DNA of 20,653 nt from UBA1756 sp045627805 (GTDB lineage Bacteria > Bacteroidota > Bacteroidia > Bacteroidales > WCHB1-69), in NCBI GenBank assembly GCA_045627805.1, contig JAZQOJ010000175.1, positions 1 to 20,653 of the forward strand, read 5' to 3'. Below are positions 14,941-20,653 of the stretch, piece by piece (position 1 is the first letter of the stretch; each line of letters begins with the position of its first letter). The notes under the pieces were generated by a model. That model was not told where the DNA came from. It did no database searches and was given only the letters and a program-made list of their open reading frames with translations. The position numbers were made by a program, and so were the translations under genes.

Positions 14941-15145
14941 TAAGTTAGCAGAATAATCATAACCGGCTTGGGACTTGAGACTTGAGAACGGCGAGAACGG
15001 CGAGAACGGCGAGAACGGAGAAAACGACGAGACTTAGGACTTGAGACTTAGGACGACACAACGAGAATGAATGGATTTGCTATCCTGTTCCCGATTCCAA
15101 CTTGAAAAGTCGTAAGTCTCCTGTCGTCCGTTTCACCATTCGTCC
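14941..15145 (+). repeat. Dispersed intergenic repeat, copy B (fullest copy)
   Basis: In order: AATAATCATAAC (14952-14963), two GACTTGA heptads (14972-14985), five 9-nt units (14984-15028: three GAGAACGGC, one GAGAACGGA, one GAAAACGAC), three more heptads (15031-15051), a unique segment, AAGTCGTAAGT (15107-15117) and CACCATTCGTCC (15134-15145). The left heptads can pair with GTCGTAAGTCTC (15109-15120), giving a foldback shape. No reading frame here is supported. Confidence 0.7.
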
Positions 15146-15262
15146 AATTAACCGTTTAACCGTCTCACAATCCCCATTATCGGAAACTGCCCAATGCGCT
15201 GATACATTTACAAGATTAAAGGGGATGTTTCCGTTTTTTTTATAAAATTAGGCAACATTTTT

Positions 15263-15292
15263 CGTTATTTATAAGTATAAGTAACGAATTTT
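15263..15292 (+). terminator. Palindrome plus T-run upstream of the CUB/T9SS gene
   Basis: CGTTATTTATA (15263-15273) pairs with TATAAGTAACG (15276-15286) over 11 positions with one T-G wobble and a 2-nt centre. AATTTTTT follows directly. This looks like a terminator for plus-strand transcription, but an operator for the next gene is equally possible. Confidence 0.4.
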
Positions 15293-15319
15293 TTATTGTA
15301 AATAAGTCATCTCAATTAT

Positions 15320-18300
15320 ATGAAGAATATTTTACATTTTCTCTTTGTCTTAATTTTTGTATTGTCTTTGCAATTTGTTGATGCACAAAATTATACGATG
15401 CCATCAACGGGCTCCACCACGATTACGGCGTGCGGTGGTGTGCTTTTGGATCCGGGTGGAACCGGGCAGTATTCTGCTTATTGCGATGGCTACATCACGA
15501 TCAATCCCGCGACTCCGGGCTGCAAGGTGCGCATATCGGGCAACTATCACACGGAATCAGTGACGTGGGACTGGATTGAGGTCTATGATGGGACTTCATC
15601 TTCGGGCACGATGCTGAGCAGTCGTGTGGGCGGCACGGGCACGCTGGATGTGACCTCCCAGACGGGCTCCCTTACCATCTGGTTCCGCTCCGACGGCTCC
15701 GGCCAATACGATGGCTTCGCTTTCGACATCACTTGCGTGGGCAGCTGCGACTGCGGCGGGCCTTACGGAGTGACGGCAATGCCTGCCAACGGGCACGTCA
15801 TTTTGTCGTGGACCAATCCGAACGCCGCCGACATTTCGGGTTACATCATTGAATACGGTCCCGCCGGCTTCACGCCCGGCACCGGCACCACCGTCTATAC
15901 GACTTCCACGACTTACGATATCACCGGTCTGACCAACAATAACAACTACTTTTTCTATGTCTATTTCGACTGCGGCAACGACCACGTTGTGACAACGGAA
16001 ACCGGCACGATGGTGAGCGCCACCCCTTCCAACAATATCAATGTGAATATGCCTGCCAACGGCACCACGGAAGTGGTTATGTGCTCAGGACACATTTACG
16101 ACAGCGGCGGCCCTTCAGGAAATTACAGCACGTACGAGGACGGAAGTGTGATTATTCACGCTGAAAATCCGTGGTGTCAGCTGACGGTGTCGGGCTCCTA
16201 TTACACCGAAAGCGGCTACGACAGGATTACGATCCTTGATGGAGCGGGCACGGGCAACACCCTGGTCAATGCAGTTTCCGGCTCGGGCACTATCAACGTC
16301 ACCTCTTCGGGAAGTTCCATCACCATCCAGTTCCACTCCGATGTATCCAATCAGTACACTGGCTTCGACTTGTCAGTCAGTTGCTCGGGCACCTGTACTT
16401 GCGGCTCGCACGCCCTCACGGGAGTCCACCTGGAAGCGGGCAATATGGGCTACAACCTGATCTGGAACGAGGCGACGGGCGACCCGTCCATCCAACACTA
16501 TATAATTGAATATGGTTTGTCTGGTTTCACTCCCGGAACGGGAACCACGGTGACTACCACGGGCAGTCCCTATTTCCTGACCGGGCTGACGGCGGGCTCC
16601 ACATACGATTTCTATGTGTGGGCCGACTGTGGCGACGATGGCGTGATCACGACGGAAGTTCCCGCGGTGGTTTCCTATTGCGTTCCTGACGCGGTGGCCT
16701 GCATTGACTTTTCAGACCTGCACAGTCCGAACATTCATTGCACATACGGCACGTTCAGCAATCCGTATGCGACGCAGGGCGTTGTGGATAACGGTCCCGC
16801 TTCTTCGTCGAGCCGTCACACCTTGCACACCACGAACGAAGCGGACCCGCGCACGGGCGGCGGCCTGATGACGATACCTCCTTGCGAACTGTACTCCGTG
16901 CGTTTGGGCAACTGGAACACGGGGGCGGAGGCGGAGAGTATCGCTTACGACTTCGCCGTTGATACGACTGATGCCGACATCCTCCTGCTCAAGTACGCAG
17001 CGGTTTTGGAAGACCCGAGCCACTCGTCAAGCGAGCAGCCCCGCTTCGACTTCGAACTGCTCGACCAGAACGGGAACCGAATCGACCCCACTTGCGGCTA
17101 TGCGAGTTTCATCGCTAATGCGAGCTTGGGCTGGCACAACACAAACAGTGTCTTGTGGAAAGACTGGACCTACGTTGGTTTTGATGTCTCCGCCTACCAC
17201 GGACAGACGGTCCGCGTGCGACTGACCACCTATGATTGTAGCCAGAGCGGACACTATGGCTACGCCTATTTCACGCTGAACTGCAAGAAGCGCACGATTG
17301 TGGCCGAGACCTGCGGCGAGATGCTTGCCAACACTTATACCGCGCCCGCCGGCTTCAATTACGCCTGGTACTACGAGGACCAGCCCAACAACATTCTGTC
17401 AACCGACCAAAGCTGTTCCATCGTCGTCACGGGCGGGCACGCCACACTGCACTGCCACGTCACCTTTACGGGAAATTCCAGCTGCGGCTTCGACCTGACG
17501 ACATCCCTGTCGTCGCGCTACCCGCTCGCAAGCTGCGAGCCCGTCCGCGACAGCTGTACCTGGAGCTTTGATATGCACAACACCAGCACCATCTCCTTTG
17601 ACGGCGTGAACCCCAGCGGCACCAACGAGGACTGCGAGACGGCGCACTGGGACTTTGGCGACGGAACCACTTCCGACGAGTACAATCCCACGCACGAGTT
17701 CCCGGGACCGGGCACTTACAATGTGACGCTTATAGCGGGCATCAGCGAGGACGCCTGTCAGGATACTGTTCACGTTACCATTGACTTGTTGGCCAACAAC
17801 CCCGTGATTACGGCTCCCGAATCGGTTTGCCAGGGCGATGGCGCCACGCTGACCGCCAGCGGCGGCAACAACTACGTGTGGACTGTCGGCGGGCAGACGG
17901 TGAGCGAGGAAGAGTCGTTCTATCTGGAACCTGACTCAACAGCCACCTACACCTTGGAGTCTTATTCCGCGGACGGCTGTCTGGTGACGGTTGACCACGA
18001 GATTGTGGTCAATCCTGTGAAGGATTCAACCATTACGGCTGAGATTTGTGTAGGCGAACGCTATACCGACAACGGATTCAACCTTGCTCCGATGACTATG
18101 CCGGGCACGTTCACACCCCAGATCGTGATTCCCAATGCGTATGGATGTGATAGCACAGTCACTTTGGAAATCACGGTGAAGCCGATCCCCAACACAAGTC
18201 TGGGGCAGACTTTCAATCATTGTTTCGAGGACGAAGGCGACGTGGTGCTGCGAGTGCCCGAAGCGGATTGCGACAGTTATCTGTGGAACACGGGCGCTAC

Positions 18301-18679
18301 CACCCAAAGCATTACCGTGTCGGAGGGCGACACCTATTCGGTGACCGCTGTGAAGGATGGCTGCGAGAACAATAGCGAGATCGAGATCCGCGATGTCTGT
18401 CCGTTCAGCATCTACCTGCCCAACTGCATCACGCCGACCAATGAGGACGGACTCAACGACATTTTCTGCCTTCCGTCAACAAAGGGCATCGCAGAGTTCC
18501 ACATCTACATTTTCGACAGATGGGGCAAATTGGTGTTCCAGTCCGACGACCCGCATTTTCAATGGGACGGGAGCATCAACGGCAAGATCCGCAGCAACAA
18601 CACCTATACTTGGCGCATCGATTTGATGACCGACGGGGCGGAGAAACGCCTGATGAGCGGAATCCTTACTGTGTTGTAG
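15320..18679 (+). CDS. Large secreted CUB/FN3/PKD protein with T9SS gliding-type C-terminal domain
   Basis: 1119 residues. Signal peptide 1-22 (ends FVDAQ). Two tandem modules follow: CUB-like (about 25-140, with DWIEVYDG and DGFAFDITC), FN3 (about 146-236), CUB-like (about 243-355, with DRITILDG and TGFDLSVSC), FN3 (about 363-453). The two FN3 units share near-identical strands such as IIEYG..GFTPGTGTTV. Next come a jelly-roll-like Cys-rich region (454-655), a segment around 660-735, a PKD domain (about 748-823, with HWDFGDGTTSDEYNPTHEFPG), an Ig-like unit (about 826-898) and two further beta units to ~1025. Residues ~1029-1119 match the gliding motility-associated C-terminal domain (LPNCITPTNEDGLNDIF, FDRWGKLVFQSDD, WRIDLMTDG), a type-B T9SS signal. 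It is probably cell-surface attached or released, with an adhesive role inferred from its domains; no enzyme motif is seen. Confidence 0.9.
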   Translation: MKNILHFLFVLIFVLSLQFVDAQNYTMPSTGSTTITACGGVLLDPGGTGQYSAYCDGYITINPATPGCKVRISGNYHTESVTWDWIEVYDGTSSSGTMLSSRVGGTGTLDVTSQTGSLTIWFRSDGSGQYDGFAFDITCVGSCDCGGPYGVTAMPANGHVILSWTNPNAADISGYIIEYGPAGFTPGTGTTVYTTSTTYDITGLTNNNNYFFYVYFDCGNDHVVTTETGTMVSATPSNNINVNMPANGTTEVVMCSGHIYDSGGPSGNYSTYEDGSVIIHAENPWCQLTVSGSYYTESGYDRITILDGAGTGNTLVNAVSGSGTINVTSSGSSITIQFHSDVSNQYTGFDLSVSCSGTCTCGSHALTGVHLEAGNMGYNLIWNEATGDPSIQHYIIEYGLSGFTPGTGTTVTTTGSPYFLTGLTAGSTYDFYVWADCGDDGVITTEVPAVVSYCVPDAVACIDFSDLHSPNIHCTYGTFSNPYATQGVVDNGPASSSSRHTLHTTNEADPRTGGGLMTIPPCELYSVRLGNWNTGAEAESIAYDFAVDTTDADILLLKYAAVLEDPSHSSSEQPRFDFELLDQNGNRIDPTCGYASFIANASLGWHNTNSVLWKDWTYVGFDVSAYHGQTVRVRLTTYDCSQSGHYGYAYFTLNCKKRTIVAETCGEMLANTYTAPAGFNYAWYYEDQPNNILSTDQSCSIVVTGGHATLHCHVTFTGNSSCGFDLTTSLSSRYPLASCEPVRDSCTWSFDMHNTSTISFDGVNPSGTNEDCETAHWDFGDGTTSDEYNPTHEFPGPGTYNVTLIAGISEDACQDTVHVTIDLLANNPVITAPESVCQGDGATLTASGGNNYVWTVGGQTVSEEESFYLEPDSTATYTLESYSADGCLVTVDHEIVVNPVKDSTITAEICVGERYTDNGFNLAPMTMPGTFTPQIVIPNAYGCDSTVTLEITVKPIPNTSLGQTFNHCFEDEGDVVLRVPEADCDSYLWNTGATTQSITVSEGDTYSVTAVKDGCENNSEIEIRDVCPFSIYLPNCITPTNEDGLNDIFCLPSTKGIAEFHIYIFDRWGKLVFQSDDPHFQWDGSINGKIRSNNTYTWRIDLMTDGAEKRLMSGILTVL

Positions 18680-18696
18680 CAGTGAAAGACAAAGGA

Positions 18697-18728
18697 CTTT
18701 GGGAACGGCGCTTTCGTCGTTCCTAAAG
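18697..18728. terminator. Bidirectional terminator between convergent genes
   Basis: CTTTGGGAACGGC (18697-18709) pairs with GTCGTTCCTAAAG (18716-18728) over 13 bp including two G-T pairs, with the 6-nt loop GCTTTC. It lies 17 nt after the stop of the plus-strand gene, and the DUF1294 stop codon (18723-18725) is inside its right arm. Placement between convergent genes supports a shared terminator, though long T-runs are lacking. Confidence 0.6.
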
Positions 18729-18989
18729 GATTAGCAAGACCCCGGCGATTTGTAGCGCCAGTATTACGGGAACTCCGATCGTGAATTTCTTGTGTTGCGT
18801 TTTGTGCCGAAACAGGAACATTGCTATGAGTGCTCCGACGCTTCCGCCAATGGCGGCCGAAAGAAGCAATACGCTTTCCGGGATTCTCCATAGATGCCGT
18901 TTCGCTTTCCATTTGTCAATGCCGAACAGGGTGAATGATAAAAGGTTGACTGCGGCGATAACGATTATGGCAAAGTTGTATGTTTCCAT
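18723..18989 (-). CDS. DUF1294 small membrane protein
   Basis: 88 residues from the ATG at 18987-18989 (METYNF). The frame is open further upstream, but that extension has no hydrophobic start and no family resemblance, while 88 residues is the usual family length. It has membrane helices at about 5-24 and 37-60 and a final one at 70-88. The family pattern is clear: GIDKWKAKRHLWRIPES (23-39), then GGSVGALIAMFLFRHKTQHKKF (48-69), i.e. RIPE, GGxxGA and FRHKT. DUF1294 has no established function. It is convergent with the large secreted protein and has no evident operon partner. Confidence 0.88.
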   Translation of the reverse strand: METYNFAIIVIAAVNLLSFTLFGIDKWKAKRHLWRIPESVLLLSAAIGGSVGALIAMFLFRHKTQHKKFTIGVPVILALQIAGVLLIL

Positions 18990-19099
18990 TGGAAATGTTT
19001 TTCGCCCATTAAACGCACCAAATGTGCAAAAATTGTAGTTTTCGCAGCATTCTTTTCCGCAGTGGTGTTGAATGGACGAAGATGTTTTGTGAAGGATTG

Positions 19100-19262
19100 T
19101 AGCGACGTGTGGTCGCGCGTTGCTCTTTTGAGAAAAGAACTGTGGCGTGGCGAGTGGACCGGCTGGCGCAGCGCGGTAGGGATTGCAGCACATTTACGAG
19201 GGCGGAGCCCGAAGTTAGTGCGGAAAGCCCGACGGCGACCGCAGGGAGCCGGACCGCCCAAA
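19100..19262. ncRNA. GC-rich structured intergenic element (RNA or REP-like)
   Basis: Local hairpins are GCGAC/GTCGC (19102-19106 with 19112-19116), TCTTTT/AAAAGA (19124-19129 with 19133-19138) and GGGC/GCCC at 19200-19210. Longer pairings are possible: GGGCGG (19200-19205) with CCGCCC (19254-19259), and CCGGCT (19159-19164) with AGCCGG (19247-19252). The words GTAGGGATTG and GCGGAAAGCCCGACGGCGACC resemble intergenic elements I recall from other Bacteroidota genomes. Whether it is transcribed, and which strand is functional, is not visible. Confidence 0.35.
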
Positions 19263-19400
19263 TCAAATCGAAAGAAAATGATTTCATCCATTGAAAAAGG
19301 AAGTGGCTGATTTCAAGGATGGAGCTTGGGTGACATCTTGTTTCCGGTTGCAAATTCAGATTTTATGCAAAGCGGGGTCATAAATTTCAATTATTTTCAG

Positions 19401-19408
19401 TAATTTTG
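19401..19408 (+). promoter_or_regulatory. -7 box of the UvrD/PcrA helicase promoter
   Basis: TAATTTTG fits TAnnTTTG and lies 47 nt before the ATG at 19456. No convincing -33 box is found at the expected distance. Confidence 0.45.
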
Positions 19409-19455
19409 CAAAACGAAATAAGATAATCATAACTTTTTGTGTTTCAGTTGTTTGA

Positions 19456-20653
19456 ATGATGGATAGTAGTGAAATTTTGTCTCAATTGAACGATTCGCAG
19501 CGCGCGGCTGTGAGCGAGATCAGCGGCCCCGTAATGGTGATTGCGGGTGCCGGTTCCGGGAAGACGCGCGTGCTGACTTACCGCATCGCCTATATGCTTG
19601 AGCAGGGGATCGTGCCGTGGCGCATCCTTGCCCTCACTTTCACCAACAAGGCCGCCCGCGAGATGACCGAGCGTATTCTGAAACTCATTGGCGACCAGCG
19701 CGCAAAGTCGGTTCAGATGGGAACGTTTCACTCCGTTTTCCTTCGCATTCTTCGTGCCGAGGCCGACAAGATCGGCTTCTCCCGCTCCCTTACCATCTAC
19801 GATTCCGATGATTCCAAGTCTCTGGTGCGCAACATCGTCAAGGAACTCAATCTCGACCCGAAAATATATGTCGCCAATTTCATTCTGAACCGCATCTCCA
19901 CTGCCAAGTCAAGTCTCCTCTCCGACGAGGATTATGCCAGCAACGACGAGTCACGCGCGTATGATAAGGAGTGCGGCAAGCCGATGATCTCGGAAATCTT
20001 TACCCGTTACAACAAGCGGATGCACAGCTCTAATGCGATGGACTTCGACGATATCCTTTATTATATGAATGTGCTGCTGCGCGATTTCCCCGAAATGCTT
20101 TACAAGTACCAGAACCGCTTTCAATATGTTCTGGTGGACGAGTATCAGGACACGAACTTCGCCCAGTATATGATTATCAAGAAGATCGCCGCCTCGCACC
20201 ACAACATCTGCGTGGTGGGCGACGACGCGCAGAGCATTTATGGTTTCCGCGGCGCCGACATCAACAACATCCTGAACTTCAAACGCGACTATCCGGAGGC
20301 GAAAATCGTGAAGCTGGAGCAGAATTACCGTTCCACGCAGTGCATCGTGAACGCAGCCAACGCGGTGATCGCCAACAACAACAAGCAGATTAAGAAGACG
20401 GTGTGGACGGAGAACGAGGAGGGAACGCCGATTTCTGTGCTCTCGTCGGCAAGCGAGAACGACGAGGCGACGCTCGTGTGCGATTCTATTTTTGAAATCG
20501 AGCAGAATTTTCACGTTGATTACAATGACATCGCCATCCTGTATCGCACCAATATGCAGTCGCGCGCACTCGAAGAGTGCCTGATCAAAAAGCACATCCC
20601 GTACAGGATTTACGGCGGAACCTCGTTCTTCGCCCGCAAGGAGATCAAGGACG
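19456..20653 (+). CDS. uvrD: UvrD/PcrA-type superfamily 1 helicase, N-terminal part, cut by window edge
   Basis: 399 codons are visible from ATG 19456 (a second ATG follows immediately at 19459) to the right edge; full-length relatives are about 700-800 residues. It is a 3'-5' ATP-dependent DNA helicase used in excision repair and replication-fork or recombination control. Motifs in order: Q motif LNDSQRAAV (11-19), Walker A GAGSGKT (31-37), Ia LTFTNKAAREM (60-70), Ic-like GTFHSVFLRILR, Walker B VLVDEYQDTN, motif III VVGDDAQSIYGFRGAD and motif IV LEQNYRST. Motifs V and VI lie beyond the edge. UvrD and PcrA cannot be told apart from this portion. Confidence 0.96.
   Translation, partial: MMDSSEILSQLNDSQRAAVSEISGPVMVIAGAGSGKTRVLTYRIAYMLEQGIVPWRILALTFTNKAAREMTERILKLIGDQRAKSVQMGTFHSVFLRILRAEADKIGFSRSLTIYDSDDSKSLVRNIVKELNLDPKIYVANFILNRISTAKSSLLSDEDYASNDESRAYDKECGKPMISEIFTRYNKRMHSSNAMDFDDILYYMNVLLRDFPEMLYKYQNRFQYVLVDEYQDTNFAQYMIIKKIAASHHNICVVGDDAQSIYGFRGADINNILNFKRDYPEAKIVKLEQNYRSTQCIVNAANAVIANNNKQIKKTVWTENEEGTPISVLSSASENDEATLVCDSIFEIEQNFHVDYNDIAILYRTNMQSRALEECLIKKHIPYRIYGGTSFFARKEIKD

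Larger units (their letters stand above)
14911..15319. other. 409-bp intergenic region dominated by a repeat element
   Basis: No gene is seen. It contains repeat copy B (14941-15145), a non-repetitive AT-rich stretch with a T8 run (about 15180-15262), a near-perfect palindrome followed by six Ts (15263-15292), and 27 nt before the ATG at 15320. No clear TAnnTTTG box is present upstream of 15320. Confidence 0.7.
18990..19455. other. 466-bp intergenic region with GC-rich folded element
   Basis: No gene is supported; open frames here lack family resemblance. The region 19095-19262 is much richer in G+C than its AT-rich right flank (19263-19455) and is full of inverted repeats. The right flank carries the helicase promoter box and an ATAATCATAAC word (19423-19433) shared with repeat copies A and B. 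Confidence 0.65.

Noticed and set aside
14972..15054. Tandem repeats considered as a CRISPR array
   Set aside because: Units are 7 and 9 nt and contiguous, with no 20-40 nt spacers, and no cas gene is in the window.
14941..15145. Repeat copy B as an insertion sequence
   Set aside because: No transposase frame is present and no target-site duplication can be seen; at most it is MITE-like.
18990..19193. N-terminal extension of the DUF1294 frame by 68 residues
   Set aside because: The extension is not hydrophobic or family-like and lies in structured intergenic DNA; the family starts at the METYNF methionine.
19062..19310. An 82-codon open frame on the plus strand inside the GC-rich element
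   Set aside because: Arg/Gly-rich translation typical of structured GC-rich non-coding DNA, with no homology that I recognise.
1..20653. tRNA, rRNA, prophage or defence genes
   Set aside because: None found on either strand by reading; all coding stretches are accounted for by the listed genes.

Overview
The window comes from a member of the Bacteroidota, most likely order Bacteroidales. The evidence is the gene content: a gingipain-family (C25) secreted protease, a giant secreted protein with the gliding-motility-type C-terminal domain recognised by the type IX secretion system (T9SS), an Rnf redox complex, a fosfomycin-insensitive type of MurA, and a DUF4197 lipoprotein. The promoter signals agree: several intergenic regions carry the Bacteroidota -7 box TAnnTTTG rather than a sigma-70 TATAAT. 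Species cannot be named from the sequence. Most of the window is housekeeping, and no defence island, prophage, CRISPR array or insertion sequence with a transposase is visible.

Layout, left to right. 1-808 (minus): N-terminal part of a C25 peptidase running off the left edge. 1059-5333 (minus): a probable operon, read right to left, rnfB - rnfC - lipoprotein thioredoxin - TPR periplasmic protein. The other Rnf subunits (D, G, E, A) are absent from their usual place. 5334-5697: intergenic, with hairpins, a degenerate copy of a dispersed repeat and a striking 11-nt phased array. 5698-8456 (minus): cysS followed 5 nt later by a catalytically dead M16 protease homologue. 8524-9186 (minus): yhhQ queuosine-precursor transporter. 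9187-9439: second repeat copy. 9440-10747 (minus): murA, with Asp in place of the active-site Cys. 10844-11590 (minus): birA (ligase only). 11687-14910 (plus): DUF4197 lipoprotein, a phosphofructokinase with PPi-type residues, and a GH57 alpha-glucan hydrolase. 14911-15319: third and best repeat copy. 15320-18679 (plus): 1119-residue secreted CUB/FN3/PKD protein with a T9SS sorting domain. 18723-18989 (minus): small DUF1294 membrane protein. 18990-19455: GC-rich structured intergenic element. 19456 to the right edge (plus): UvrD/PcrA helicase, incomplete.

Functional links: Rnf B and C are the soluble/peripheral electron-entry half of an ion-translocating ferredoxin:NAD oxidoreductase; the co-directional thioredoxin lipoprotein and TPR protein suggest an envelope thiol or redox role, but this is inference. 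The C25 peptidase and the large CUB protein are both likely T9SS cargo. PPi-PFK and GH57 fit fermentative glycolysis fed by stored alpha-glucan.

The least explained material is intergenic: a family of repeats built from 7-nt (GACTTRR) and 9-nt (GAGAACGGC) units, the four-unit TTTCCTnnnnn array, an 18-bp perfect palindrome upstream of murA, and a GC-rich folded element upstream of the helicase gene.
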